From positions 1 through 40,745 of the forward strand of contig CAIZMQ010000148.1 of the NCBI GenBank assembly GCA_903934135.1: DNA of 40,745 nt. The letters are read 5' to 3'. This document shows positions 9,438-18,014 of this stretch, piece after piece. Below the pieces are notes generated by a model. It saw only the letters and a list, made by a program, of their open reading frames with translations, was not told where the DNA came from and searched no databases. The position numbers were made by a program, and so were the translations under genes. Position 1 is the stretch's first letter, and each line of letters begins with the position of its first letter. Origin of the DNA: an uncultured Verrucomicrobiota bacterium. Lineage in GTDB: Bacteria; Verrucomicrobiota; Verrucomicrobiia; Chthoniobacterales; JACTMZ01.

Positions 9438-10850
9438 TCAGCGCCGCTTGGCCGGCGCACGTTTGGCCGGACGTTTCCCGCCGCGGGTGCGCAAGCGTTT
9501 TTCCGATTCCGGGCGGGCGCGCAAATCGAGGATGAGCGGCAGGCCCGGATATTCGCGGACCCGGCGCAATTGGGCGGTAAGATACGTTTCGTAGGTCGGC
9601 GTGAGCAGGCCGGGGGCATTGACGAAGAGAAGGAACCGCACCGGGGCAAAGGGACGGGGTTGAGTTTCCTCGAGTTGTGTCGCGTAAAAGACCTTCAACC
9701 GGCGCGTGCCTTTCAGGGGTGGCGGGTGGAGACTCATGGCGTCGCGGACCACGCGATTCAACTCGCCTGTGCCAAGCCGGCGGGTGGCGTGCTGGCGCAC
9801 TTTTTCCAGCGTGGTCCCGAGACGCTGCAAATTGTCGCCGGTCTTGGCCGAGAGCAGGACCATCGGAGCGTAGGGCAGGAAAAAGAGCTGCGATTGCCAC
9901 ATGGCAAGCTGTTCCTTGAGGCCGTCGCGCTTTTGGTCCTCCTCCGGAATGAGGTCGGACTTGTTCACCGCAATGACCACGGCTTTTCGCGCTTTTTGCA
10001 CCAGACCGGCGATGCGCTTGTCTTGCTCGGTCACACCGACTTGGGCGTCGACGACCAGCACGCAGACGTCGGCCATGCGAATCGCTTCCTCGGAGCGCAT
10101 GACGCTGAAGACTTCGACCGATGTGTTGTGCTTGGAACGGTGACGGATCCCCGCCGTGTCGAGCAGGAGGTAATTGTGCCCGCCCAACTCGCAGGGCACC
10201 TCGAGCGCGTCGCGGGTCGTGCCGGCGATTTCGCTGACAATGGCCCGCGCGCTGCCAAGCAGCGCGTTGGTCAAGGAGGACTTGCCGACGTTCGGACGGC
10301 CGATGATGACGATGCGGGGCGGGATCTTGACCTCGGGAGCCTCGACTTTTTCTTCGGCCGCCCCGAAGGCCTCGTCGATGGCCGAGATCAGGTCGCTGGT
10401 GCCGCGACCATGCACCGCACTGACCCCGACCAGGCGCGGAAAGCCAAGACGCTCGAACTCCGCCTCGCGATCGTCGTGTTTCGGATCATCGATCTTGTTG
10501 ACCACCAGCACAACCGGGCACGAGGCGCGGCGCAGCTTCGCGGCCAACTCGTTGTCGAGCGGGAGGAGTCCGTCCTGTCCGTCGACGACAAAGAGCACGA
10601 CATCGGCACCCACCAGGGCATGATCGGCCGCGCGGTGCGTGGCTTCGGCAAAATCGGGATCCGGCGAAGCGCCAATGCCGCCGGTGTCGACGATGCCGAA
10701 GGCGTTCTGGCCGAGTTTGCAGACCGCCTCAATGCTGTCGCGCGTCACCCCAGGTTGGTCGTGCACGATGGAAATGCGCCGCCCGGCGAGGCGGTTGAAG
10801 AGGGCGGACTTTCCGACGTTCGGACGGCCCACGAGGACGGCTTTTTTCAT
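9438..10850 (-). CDS. der: ribosome biogenesis GTPase Der (EngA)
   Basis: A 470-residue tandem GTPase needed for 50S ribosome assembly. Both G1 loops (GRPNVGKS) are present, near residues 8-15 and 185-192. G3 appears as DTGG and DTAG, and G4 as NKID and NKSD. The C-terminal KH-like domain is recognisable by [14 protein letters not shown] followed by YLTAQLR. The last 25 or so residues are a Lys/Arg/Pro-rich tail. The start chosen is the ATG at 10850, which begins directly with the first G-domain strand (MKKAVLVG); a longer frame to 10946 lies inside pgsA. The ATG overlaps the pgsA stop (ATGA), so translation is probably coupled. Confidence 0.97.
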   Translation of the reverse strand: MKKAVLVGRPNVGKSALFNRLAGRRISIVHDQPGVTRDSIEAVCKLGQNAFGIVDTGGIGASPDPDFAEATHRAADHALVGADVVLFVVDGQDGLLPLDNELAAKLRRASCPVVLVVNKIDDPKHDDREAEFERLGFPRLVGVSAVHGRGTSDLISAIDEAFGAAEEKVEAPEVKIPPRIVIIGRPNVGKSSLTNALLGSARAIVSEIAGTTRDALEVPCELGGHNYLLLDTAGIRHRSKHNTSVEVFSVMRSEEAIRMADVCVLVVDAQVGVTEQDKRIAGLVQKARKAVVIAVNKSDLIPEEDQKRDGLKEQLAMWQSQLFFLPYAPMVLLSAKTGDNLQRLGTTLEKVRQHATRRLGTGELNRVVRDAMSLHPPPLKGTRRLKVFYATQLEETQPRPFAPVRFLLFVNAPGLLTPTYETYLTAQLRRVREYPGLPLILDLRARPESEKRLRTRGGKRPAKRAPAKRR

Positions 10851-11416
10851 TGCGCTTGCGCGGCCCCTTCCATGGCGTGCATACCACGCCACATATAGCC
10901 GAGGCCGCTGAGCAAAGTGAAGAGCCCGGCCACCCAGACGACCCACTGCTGTTCAGGAATCTGCAAGAGCACCCAGGCCACGGCAGCCATCTGCAGGGCG
11001 GTGGCAATTTTCCCGAGCATACTGGGTCGCACTTCGACATCACCGGTGAAAAATTTGAGCAGCCCGCAGCCAACGAGAATGACCACGTCACGCGCGATGA
11101 CGAGCACAGGGAACCAGAGCGGCAGACTCACCGGCCAGGGATAAAGACTCAAGGTGATGATGGCGGTGAGCAGGAGGCCCTTGTCAGCGATGGGGTCAAG
11201 CACCACGCCCAAAGCGCTTCGCTGGCTGAAGCGGCGCGCGACCCAACCGTCGAGGCCATCGCTTGCCGCGGCAACGACAAACACGGCAACGGCCGCCCAG
11301 CGCAAGGATTCCTCGGCCGCCCCGGCGCGCACGCCCGCCGAATAGTAAATGGCGAACACGACAAACACCGGAATGAGCATGATGCGCACGAGCGTGATTT
11401 GGTTGGCCACCGTCAT
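10847..11416 (-). CDS. pgsA: CDP-diacylglycerol--glycerol-3-phosphate 3-phosphatidyltransferase
   Basis: A 189-residue inner-membrane CDP-alcohol phosphotransferase that makes phosphatidylglycerophosphate, the precursor of phosphatidylglycerol. The CDP-alcohol signature D-x2-DG-x2-AR-x8-G-x3-D-x3-D is complete, running from [11 protein letters not shown] to [11 protein letters not shown] around residues 53-80. It is followed by several hydrophobic helices. The start [12 protein letters not shown] is typical of PgsA; an upstream extension to 11506 adds a Cys/Arg-rich stretch and was rejected. The product could in principle be another CDP-alcohol transferase, but length and N-terminus favour PgsA. 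It is immediately followed by der with an ATGA overlap and is divergent from the degenerate ABC gene, 89 bases away. Confidence 0.93.
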   Translation of the reverse strand: MTVANQITLVRIMLIPVFVVFAIYYSAGVRAGAAEESLRWAAVAVFVVAAASDGLDGWVARRFSQRSALGVVLDPIADKGLLLTAIITLSLYPWPVSLPLWFPVLVIARDVVILVGCGLLKFFTGDVEVRPSMLGKIATALQMAAVAWVLLQIPEQQWVVWVAGLFTLLSGLGYMWRGMHAMEGAAQAQ

Positions 11417-11505
11417 GAACCACAATCGTGCCGCCCCACCGCCTGCACGGCAACAGATTCTTCCTGCCTTTCGCCTTCGGCCGATGCATGGTGAAGTCTC
11501 CCGCA

Positions 11506-12174
11506 ATGAATGCCCCCCTGCTCCATTGCCGCGAACTGCACTGCGTCCGGCCGCTATGGCGTGAAGGCGATTCGCACGTTCGGGGCGCGAACGCCGTCTT
11601 CCAATCCGGCCATTTTCATGCCATCAGCGGTCCGGAGGGCTGCGGAAAGAACCTCCTGCTCCATGTGCTCGGACTGCTCGAGCAACCCGATGCCGGCGAG
11701 GTCTGGCTCGGCGGGATCAACACCACAGAATTGCCGGCTCCCGCCCGCGACGCGCTGCGCCAGCGACATATCGGATTTCTTTTCCCGACCTGCGCCCTTC
11801 TTCCCTCGTTGAGCGTCCTGGAAAACATCGCCTTCCCCGTCCTCAAGGCCGGCGGCACGACCGAGGCCGAACAAGCCGAGCGCACGTTGTCCGCGCTGAG
11901 GTTTTGCCATCTGGAAGATCAGGCGGAGCAGCGGGTCGGCGATCTTCCACCCGCATCGCAGGCCGTGGCCGCCTTTGCCCGCGCCATCATCCACCGGCCG
12001 CAACTGCTCCTGGCCGAATCGCCCGCCGCCGAGGAACTTCTCGTTCCCCTCGCCCGCCGTGCCGTGGACGAACTCGGCCTCACCGTGGTCTGGGGTGCCA
12101 GGGCCGACGGACCGGCCTCGCGCGCCGCCGACCGCACACTTCAGATGACCGGCGGACGCCTTGAAGGCGCATGA
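11506..12174 (+). CDS. degenerate ABC ATPase-like protein (LolD/MacB type, probable pseudoenzyme)
   Basis: The 222-residue protein has the layout and length of a LolD/MacB-class ABC ATPase, but every catalytic motif is altered. Walker A is GPEGCGKN (42-49), with Asn in place of the Mg-binding Ser/Thr. The Q-loop Gln is Pro94 in FLFPT. The LSGGQ signature is replaced by LPPAS (147-151). Walker B, normally LLLADEPT, is LLLAESPA (167-174). The H-loop region reads VVWGARADG with no His. The frame is intact and of normal length, and its TGA overlaps the ATG of the downstream hpnD-like gene, so it is not a decayed pseudogene by appearance. No permease gene is adjacent. It may bind nucleotide weakly, if at all; the role is unknown. 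Start is the ATG before APLLHCREL; ATGs at 11488 and 11428 are alternatives. Confidence 0.75.
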   Translation: MNAPLLHCRELHCVRPLWREGDSHVRGANAVFQSGHFHAISGPEGCGKNLLLHVLGLLEQPDAGEVWLGGINTTELPAPARDALRQRHIGFLFPTCALLPSLSVLENIAFPVLKAGGTTEAEQAERTLSALRFCHLEDQAEQRVGDLPPASQAVAAFARAIIHRPQLLLAESPAAEELLVPLARRAVDELGLTVVWGARADGPASRAADRTLQMTGGRLEGA

Positions 12175-13001
12175 ATCCGCTCCTTCCGCCCGGATACCTC
12201 GATGCGGCGGCCATCGTCCGGGCCGGCAAGTCGAGCTTCGTGCCGGCCTTCCGCTTGTTACCCGCCGGCCGCCGCCATGACCTCGAAACATTCTACGCGT
12301 TCTGCCGCGTGGTCGACGATTTGGCCGACAGCGGGCCGCATCCGCCCGCGTTCCGCAGGGAAGCACTTGAGGCTTGGCGCGCGGGTTTCCGCGCCGCGGA
12401 CTTGTCGGGGTTGCCGGACAATCTCGCCTCCTTGATCCGGCGCCGCGACCTCGACCGGAGCCTTTTCCTCGAGTTGCTCGACGGCGCGGCCACCGACCTC
12501 GCCCCGCAAGTGCGCATGGCCTCGCGGTCCGAGCTCGACCTCTACTGCCACCGGGTGGCCGGAGCGGTGGGACAAATCTGCCTGCCGATTTTCGGCGCGG
12601 ACCCCCGCCGTGCGGCGGATTATGCGGAGACATTGGGGCGCGCGTTGCAATACACCAATATCCTGCGTGACACCGCCGCGGATCTCCGCCGCAAGCGCAT
12701 CTATTACCCGCTGGACGAGCTGACCGGCGCCGGGGTGGACCCCGCATCGTTTCCCTCTGGCGCGGGGCAATATTTTGCGAAATTCGCCGCCGAAACGGAG
12801 CAGCTTTTCGGAAAGGCCGCACGCCTTCAGCCTTCCGCCGATGCGCGCAACCTCCTTCCCGCCCGCATCATGGCCTCAATTTACCGTGCCCTTCTGGGAA
12901 AAATGCGGCGCGACAATTTACGAGTGACCGAAAAACGCTACCGCCTCTCCGCGCCGGAAAAGCTTCTCGCCGTGGCCCGCGCGCTGCTTCTGCCTCAATA
13001 G
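12171..13001 (+). CDS. hpnD: squalene/phytoene synthase family protein, HpnD-like
   Basis: A 276-residue head-to-head prenyl synthase that condenses two farnesyl diphosphates, most likely to presqualene diphosphate on the way to squalene and hopanoids or C30 carotenoids. The first Asp motif is VVDDLAD (Asp49, 50, 53) inside the family signature YAFCRVVDD. The second is NILRDTAAD (163-171), preceded by LGRALQYT and followed by RRKRIYYPLDEL. The late helix ARIMASIYRALL is also typical of HpnD. HpnC and CrtB are alternatives; the KSSF...LLP start is closest to HpnD. No other hopanoid gene is in the window. It overlaps the pseudo-ABC gene by ATGA and ends overlapping a convergent gene by seven bases. 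Confidence 0.85.
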   Translation: MNPLLPPGYLDAAAIVRAGKSSFVPAFRLLPAGRRHDLETFYAFCRVVDDLADSGPHPPAFRREALEAWRAGFRAADLSGLPDNLASLIRRRDLDRSLFLELLDGAATDLAPQVRMASRSELDLYCHRVAGAVGQICLPIFGADPRRAADYAETLGRALQYTNILRDTAADLRRKRIYYPLDELTGAGVDPASFPSGAGQYFAKFAAETEQLFGKAARLQPSADARNLLPARIMASIYRALLGKMRRDNLRVTEKRYRLSAPEKLLAVARALLLPQ

Positions 13002-14140
13002 CCGGCTTTTTTCAGCATGGTCGACACTCCCTTGGTGTTGTTGACCAAATTCGCCATGCGGAAGAAGACATGGCCGGAAGGACCGGAACCGACCGTGCGC
13101 GAGAGACCGACTTGCCGGACAATCTCCTGCGCGGGCCACCCCTGCTCGCTCATGCGGTAAGCAGCGATTCCGGGGTAAACCGGAACGCCCCGCGGGTTGA
13201 CCGACGGGCTGCGCCACCACTTGAGCAACTCAGTGAAACACTGGTCGGATTGGTCCTTCCAGTAAAGTTGCGGCGCGATGTAGTCGACCCAGCCGCTGCG
13301 CATCCACTTCAACGGATCGGCATAAATCTCGTTGAGCTGGTCGAGCCCGGCTTTGACCGTGGATGGCTGGCCTTTGGTGTAGATACCGAAAGGACTCACC
13401 CCGAAAACGATACCCGGACGCGCTTCCTTCGCCGCTTGGGAGGATCGCGCAATGAGGCGGTTCACATTGTCCCGGCGCCAATCTCCTTGCGACAGATCTC
13501 CGCCTCCCGAGCGATAGCGTTCGTAAGTTTTGCCGTCCGGCAGCTTTCCGACCGAAGGATACGGATAAAAATAGTCGTCGAAATGGATGCCGGCCACCGG
13601 ATAACGGCGGGCGAGGTCAGCGACCACCTTGACCACATGGTCCTGCACTTCGCGGGCCCCGGGGTCCATGCAGACGACTGAACCGACTTTGTAGGCATGA
13701 GATTTGTAGCGACGCGCCATATGATTGGTGGCGAGAGGTGCCCCGGCTTTGACCGAGGCGCGATACGGATTGAGCCAGGCATGGACGCGAATATCGCGTT
13801 TCCCCGCCTCGCTTATGCAGAAAGCAAGCGGATCATAACCGGGGTCCTCGCCTTGTGTTCCGGTAAGAAAGCGACTCCAAGGCTCCAGCGACGAACGGTA
13901 AAGGGCGTCGCCTTCGGGGCGCACCTGGAAAAAAACATCGGTCAGGCCGAGAGACTCGGCCGAGTCGAGAATGCGGATGAGTTCCGCTTTTTGTTCCGCG
14001 GCGGACAGGCCTTTTTTCGAAGGCCAGTCGAGGTTGTGCACGGTTGAAATCCAGGCACCGCGGAATTCCGCCTGCGCCGTAAGGGCGCACGCCACGCAGA
14101 AAACCAAGTTAAGCCACAATTTCAGTGCCGATTGCTTCAT
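12995..14140 (-). CDS. exported GHL10 family (DUF187) glycosyl hydrolase-like protein
   Basis: A secreted 381-residue protein with a Sec signal peptide (MKQSALKLWL start, cleavage after LTAQA near residue 24). The mature part begins EFRGAWISTVHNLDWPS, the hallmark opening of the glycosyl hydrolase-like 10 (YngK/DUF187) family. Other family features are VFFQVRPEGDALY, VHAWLNPYR, and GIHFDDYFYPYP with the likely catalytic acidic residues, then VSPFGIY and IAPQLYW. The TIM-barrel fold and action on a polysaccharide are inferred from the family; the substrate is unknown. Its start lies 32 bases inside the 3' end of argB, so it is probably read from the arg operon transcript. Its 3' end overlaps the convergent hpnD by seven bases. 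Confidence 0.88.
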   Translation of the reverse strand: MKQSALKLWLNLVFCVACALTAQAEFRGAWISTVHNLDWPSKKGLSAAEQKAELIRILDSAESLGLTDVFFQVRPEGDALYRSSLEPWSRFLTGTQGEDPGYDPLAFCISEAGKRDIRVHAWLNPYRASVKAGAPLATNHMARRYKSHAYKVGSVVCMDPGAREVQDHVVKVVADLARRYPVAGIHFDDYFYPYPSVGKLPDGKTYERYRSGGGDLSQGDWRRDNVNRLIARSSQAAKEARPGIVFGVSPFGIYTKGQPSTVKAGLDQLNEIYADPLKWMRSGWVDYIAPQLYWKDQSDQCFTELLKWWRSPSVNPRGVPVYPGIAAYRMSEQGWPAQEIVRQVGLSRTVGSGPSGHVFFRMANLVNNTKGVSTMLKKAGY

Positions 14141-14987
14141 TGTTGAATATCTCCAAGAGCAAAGCATGCGACAACCGTCCGTCAATCATATGCGTCTTGC
14201 CCACACCGGCCCGCAACGCGGCCACCGCTCCTTGCACTTTGGGAATCATGCCACCTTCGAGCACCTTCTGGCGGATGAGCGCGTCCACCTGGCCGGTGCG
14301 CACGCTGGGGATAAGCGAGCCGGGGTCCTCCCTGTCGCGCATGATCCCGGGCACGTCGCTGAGAAAGACCAGCTTTGCCGCGCGCAAGGCGCCCGCAATG
14401 GCGGCCGCAGCCTCGTCGGCATTGATGTTGTAAGTGAGCCCGTCAGCGCCGCGCGCCACCGGGGAAATCACGGGCACACCCTCCTCGCGAAGAACTTTTT
14501 CGATCTCCGCCGTTTCCACCCCCGTGACCCGGCCGACAAAGCCGATGTCCTCCGCACCACCCTTGCCATCGTCGACCGCAGGCAGCTTTTCCGCGCGCAA
14601 CACATCGCGCCCCGAAAATCCGATGGCATGGCCGCCGAATAGCTTGATCGTTTCGACCAACCGGGGGTTCACCTCGCGGTCCAGCACATCTTCAACGATG
14701 CGGATCGAGTCGGCGTCCGTGACCCGCAACCCGTTGACGAACCGCGCAGTCAACCCTGCTTCGCGCATGCGCGCACTGATCGCCTTGCCACCGCCATGGA
14801 CCAGCACTGGATTGACCCCCACGGCCTCGAGAAAAACCACATCACGCAACAACCCTTCGACGGCCTCGACGCTCTCCATCGCACTGCCGCCGTATTTGAT
14901 AACGAAGGTTTGCCCGCGGAACTTTTGCAAATACGGCAAAGCCTCGATCAGCGTCGCGGCCCGGAGACTGGCATCGGAAAGGCTCAT
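14109..14987 (-). CDS. argB: acetylglutamate kinase
   Basis: This 292-residue cytoplasmic kinase phosphorylates N-acetylglutamate in the second step of arginine synthesis. The amino acid kinase fold is marked by FVIKYGGSAM near residue 30, the VHGGGKAIS loop near 64, and the NINADEAAAAIA region. The segment LVFLSDVPGIM precedes the C-terminal GGMIPKV nucleotide site. Length matches the usual ~290-300. It is separated from argJ by one base, so argC, argJ and argB form a tight operon. The last 32 bases are shared, in another frame, with the start of the GHL10 gene. Confidence 0.97.
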   Translation of the reverse strand: MSLSDASLRAATLIEALPYLQKFRGQTFVIKYGGSAMESVEAVEGLLRDVVFLEAVGVNPVLVHGGGKAISARMREAGLTARFVNGLRVTDADSIRIVEDVLDREVNPRLVETIKLFGGHAIGFSGRDVLRAEKLPAVDDGKGGAEDIGFVGRVTGVETAEIEKVLREEGVPVISPVARGADGLTYNINADEAAAAIAGALRAAKLVFLSDVPGIMRDREDPGSLIPSVRTGQVDALIRQKVLEGGMIPKVQGAVAALRAGVGKTHMIDGRLSHALLLEIFNNEAIGTEIVA

Positions 14988-14988
14988 C

Positions 14989-16200
14989 CTATTCGCTCAA
15001 GTTGAGTTCGACGTATTTCGCCGTCAGGTCGGTGGTGTAGACCGTGTAGAAGGCTTTCCCTTGGTGCAGGTCGATCGTCACGGTGAACTTGTCGCCGGAG
15101 ACCGCTTTGACCAGCTTGTCCTTCGGCGTGGGCGCTGCCATTCCCCCGCGCACCGCAGCGACGCCGTCGTAGTAAATGTCGACCAATTCCTCCCGGATCC
15201 GCACCCCGCAGTAGCCGGCGGCATCAAGGATGCGTCCCCAATTCGGGTCGTTCCCCGCCCAGGCGCATTTGACCAAAGTGGAATTGGCCACCGCCTCGGA
15301 CACCTTGCGCGCCGCCTGCAGGCTGGAGGCCCCGCGCACCTGCACGGTGACGAATTTCGAAACACCCTCGCCGTCGCGCACGATCATGAAGGCCAACCGG
15401 GTGCAGACTTCATTGAGCGCCTCGGTGAAGAGGGCATACTCGAGCGAACCGCTCTTGATCGGCGCGCCGCCTGCCGCGCCATTGGCCAGCACCAGCACGG
15501 TGTCGTTCGTGCTCATATCACCGTCCACCGTGATGCGGTTGAAGCTGCGCTCCACTGCGGTGTGCAAGGCGTTTTGCAGCGTGCCCTTGGAAATCTTCGC
15601 GTCGGTGGTCACCAGGCAGAGCATGGTCGCCATATTCGGGTCGATCATCCCCGCCCCTTTGGCCATCCCGCCGACCCGGAACGCACCGCCCGGGGCACGC
15701 ACCTCGACGGCGAACTCTTTGGCAAAAGTATCGCTCGTCATAATGGCCTGTGCCGCATCCTCGCCGCCCTCAACCGACAAGCGCGCGGCCAACTCCGGAA
15801 GCTTATCCGCCATTTTTTCCACTGGCAAAGGCACGCCGATACGTCCGGTCGAGCAAACCAGCACGCGCCGCACGCCGCAGTCGAGCACATCGGCCAGACT
15901 CGCGGCGAGCGACTTGGCTGCCGCGATGCCGCAAGGACCGGTGCAAGCATTGGCGTTTCCGCTGTTGAGGAGCACGGCACAGGCCTGCGGCGCGCGCAAA
16001 TGGGCGCGCGAAACACGCACCGGCGCCGCCTTGACCCGATTGGTGGTGAAGACTCCAGCCGCCACGGCGGGCACTTCGGACGCCACCAGCGCCATATCGG
16101 CGCGGCTTTTGTTTGATGGCTTGATCCCCGCGAAAACCGAGGAGGCACGAAATCCCTTTGCGGCCGTGACCCCGCCTTTGATCGTTTTCAACTTGTTCAT
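14989..16200 (-). CDS. argJ: bifunctional ornithine acetyltransferase / N-acetylglutamate synthase
   Basis: ArgJ moves the acetyl group from N-acetylornithine to glutamate, and in bifunctional forms also uses acetyl-CoA, giving the cyclic arginine route. The 403-residue precursor contains the autoproteolytic site KGAGMIDPNMATML; cleavage would occur between Ala191 and Thr192, with Thr192 becoming the N-terminal nucleophile of the beta chain. Other family features are VFTTNRVKAAPV, LLNSGNANACTG and the late AGNDPNWGRILDAAGY. Whether it is mono- or bifunctional cannot be read reliably from sequence. Its ATG overlaps the argC stop (ATGA), and argB follows after one base. Confidence 0.97.
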   Translation of the reverse strand: MNKLKTIKGGVTAAKGFRASSVFAGIKPSNKSRADMALVASEVPAVAAGVFTTNRVKAAPVRVSRAHLRAPQACAVLLNSGNANACTGPCGIAAAKSLAASLADVLDCGVRRVLVCSTGRIGVPLPVEKMADKLPELAARLSVEGGEDAAQAIMTSDTFAKEFAVEVRAPGGAFRVGGMAKGAGMIDPNMATMLCLVTTDAKISKGTLQNALHTAVERSFNRITVDGDMSTNDTVLVLANGAAGGAPIKSGSLEYALFTEALNEVCTRLAFMIVRDGEGVSKFVTVQVRGASSLQAARKVSEAVANSTLVKCAWAGNDPNWGRILDAAGYCGVRIREELVDIYYDGVAAVRGGMAAPTPKDKLVKAVSGDKFTVTIDLHQGKAFYTVYTTDLTAKYVELNLSE

Positions 16201-17231
16201 GACAATCCCAATGTTTCGTCCCAGCCCTGGGAAAGATTGAATGCCTGCACCGCCTGCGACGCCGCGCCCTTGCCGAGATTGTCCAGGGCGCTGAAAAGGA
16301 TCAAACGCCCGGTCCGCTTGTCCTCGCGCACCGCAATGTCGATGAAATTTGTATTGGTGACATGTTTCGAATCAGGCAGGTGCGGCACGACGCGCACGAA
16401 AGGCCGGCCGTGGTAGGCCTCGCGCCAAACCGATTCGACCAGTCCGGCGTCGGCGCCGCCAAGCGGAGTGGCCACGATGGTGGAAATCATACCCCTCGTC
16501 ACCGGAACAAGATGCGGCGTGAAGGTAACCGTCACCGTGCACCCTGCCGCGGCCGAAAGTTCCTGCTCGATCTCCGAAAGATGCCGGTGCTTGGGCGCAC
16601 CATAAGCCCGGAGACTTTCGTTGCACTCGGCAAAGAGAAGCGCTGCATCCGCTTTGCGCCCCGCACCACTGACCCCGCTCTGGCTGTTGATCACAATGGT
16701 CGCAGGATCAATCAACCCCCGCCGCAGGAGAGGAATGACCGGCACGAGAATGCTGGTCGGATAACATCCTGGACATGCGATGAGCCCGGCACCCTTCAGC
16801 GCGTCACCTTGGAGAATTTCGGGCAGCGCATAGACCGCCTCCGCCAGCAGGTCAGGCGCAGGGTGTTCTCCGCCATAAAACTCGGCAAAGACATCCGCTG
16901 ATTTGAGCCGGAAATCCGCGCTCAGATCGATCACCTGCCGTCCGGCTTTTCGCAACGGCCCGGCAAACTCCGCCGCCAACCCGTGCGGCAGCGCAAGGAA
17001 GATGCTTGCGGCACCTGATTTTTCCAGCGCCCCGACCGACGGTTCGACAAATTTCAATCCCGCAACAGCCGATCCCGCGATGCGCGGAAAGACCTGCGCT
17101 ATCGTCTCCCCGGCCGATTGCCGCGACGTCACCGCGACAATTTCCACCCGCGGATGCCGCGCGAGCAGCGCGACAAGCTCCTCGCCCGAGTAACCGCTTG
17201 CGCCAACCACGGCCGCTTTGACTTTTTCCAT
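16197..17231 (-). CDS. argC: N-acetyl-gamma-glutamyl-phosphate reductase
   Basis: This NADPH-dependent reductase turns N-acetylglutamyl phosphate into the semialdehyde, the third arginine step. The 344 residues fit the family. The Rossmann motif VVGASGYSGEEL is at residues 8-19. The catalytic cysteine is Cys156 in ACPGCYPTS. HRHLSEIEQEL and FTPHLVPVTRGM are the expected downstream motifs. It is first in the argC-argJ-argB unit. The 120 bases upstream contain no confident -35/-10 pair and no ARG-box pair I can recognise. A GGGGG run directly before the ATG may serve as the ribosome site. Confidence 0.97.
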   Translation of the reverse strand: MEKVKAAVVGASGYSGEELVALLARHPRVEIVAVTSRQSAGETIAQVFPRIAGSAVAGLKFVEPSVGALEKSGAASIFLALPHGLAAEFAGPLRKAGRQVIDLSADFRLKSADVFAEFYGGEHPAPDLLAEAVYALPEILQGDALKGAGLIACPGCYPTSILVPVIPLLRRGLIDPATIVINSQSGVSGAGRKADAALLFAECNESLRAYGAPKHRHLSEIEQELSAAAGCTVTVTFTPHLVPVTRGMISTIVATPLGGADAGLVESVWREAYHGRPFVRVVPHLPDSKHVTNTNFIDIAVREDKRTGRLILFSALDNLGKGAASQAVQAFNLSQGWDETLGLS

Positions 17232-17309
17232 CCCCCATTTCTACCCGTTCGGGCCCCGCAAGGAAACGCGCAAAAACAAGGGTTACCGCGTCCAGACTGA
17301 ACAAACTTC

Positions 17310-17338
17310 CCCGCCGCACGGTTCGGGAACCCGGCGGG
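17310..17338 (-). terminator. GC-rich stem-loop between DUF2231 gene and argC
   Basis: CCCGCCG (17310-17316) pairs with CGGCGGG (17332-17338), and inside it GGTT (17320-17323) pairs with AACC (17328-17331) around CGGG, with a three-base bulge on one side. It sits 14 bases beyond the DUF2231 stop. On the minus strand it is followed by GGAAGTTTGTTC, T-rich but not a clean T-run, so termination of the DUF2231 transcript is plausible rather than certain. Confidence 0.4.
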
Positions 17339-17351
17339 AGGTTCCCCGGGG

Positions 17352-17852
17352 TCAGTCGACCTTCAGGCGGATCACCTCTTCCGTTCCCGGCGCAGGTTTT
17401 GGCGCATTCGGCCCGAAAAAGTGGGTGTGCGTGAGCACCATTCCCGTGTGGTGCGAGGCCTGCATCGTCCATAACAAAAACAAACACGCGGCCACCGCGA
17501 CCAAGCGAGCCAGCAAGGACAAGCCCGGGATGAGATTGGTGAAAAAGACCGTACCAGCCGAGACCGCCGCGATCCATGAAGCGACGAGCATCAGATCCGA
17601 AGTGCTCTTGTGCTCCTGCACCGCCGCGGCCGTTGACTCGCCGACATAACGGACAGCCGCCGCTTCATCCGTCCCCGTGTGGTGGGCCCAAGTGGCACCC
17701 AACGCGCCAAGCACCATGATCAGAAAAGCCAGACGCACCACATAGCGGTTGGGCCACAAGAGCGACAAAATAAGAGCCACCATTCCGAGCAGGAGAAACG
17801 CCGCCGGGAAATGCACCGCAAACGGGTGCACGGGGTCAGGCAGGTGAAGCAT
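17352..17852 (-). CDS. DUF2231 family membrane protein
   Basis: A 166-residue inner-membrane protein with about four hydrophobic helices. The opening PVHPFAVHFPAAFLLLGM is the conserved HP-x3-HFP start of the DUF2231 family, whose function is unknown; some members have been linked to redox or cytochrome contexts. A loop WAHHTGTDEAA after helix 2 and HHTGMVLTHTHFFG near the end are His-rich, which could mean metal or heme binding, but this is inference. It is divergent from bioF, with 162 bases between the two starts. I see no clear promoter in that gap. Confidence 0.85.
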   Translation of the reverse strand: MLHLPDPVHPFAVHFPAAFLLLGMVALILSLLWPNRYVVRLAFLIMVLGALGATWAHHTGTDEAAAVRYVGESTAAAVQEHKSTSDLMLVASWIAAVSAGTVFFTNLIPGLSLLARLVAVAACLFLLWTMQASHHTGMVLTHTHFFGPNAPKPAPGTEEVIRLKVD

Positions 17853-18014
17853 GCCGCCAAGTTGCCCGCCAGACCCCCGCCAATCAACCCTTCCTCTTCA
17901 GCCCTCGGGGCAAAACGGGCCAACCCACCCGCGAAGACAAGGGGAGCCAACCATCGATCGACCTTCTCTTCAATGGACTCCGCGCCCTTTGCGGTGAAGA
18001 ATCCTCGCTGCCTG

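Noticed and set aside
5535-10898. A very long open frame on the plus strand opposite gltB and der.
   Set aside because: It is antisense to two clearly identified proteins; its translation is low-complexity, rich in Asp, His, Val and Ala, as expected from the complementary frame of GC-rich genes.
11506-12174. Calling the degenerate ABC gene a pseudogene.
   Set aside because: The frame is intact and full length and its stop is overlapped by hpnD; this fits a maintained pseudoenzyme better, though it is not proven.
11554-12822. Minus-strand frame opposite the pseudo-ABC and hpnD genes, considered as the true gene because the ABC motifs are degraded.
   Set aside because: Its translation is Arg/Gly/Pro-rich without domains, while the plus-strand frame keeps the full ABC fold layout and overlaps hpnD in the usual operon manner.
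14434-16116. Plus-strand frame opposite argB and argJ.
   Set aside because: Shadow of conserved arginine genes, with no recognisable domain.
17679-18014. In-frame upstream extension of bioF.
   Set aside because: It is antisense to the DUF2231 gene and has a Lys/His/Gln-rich, non-AONS sequence.
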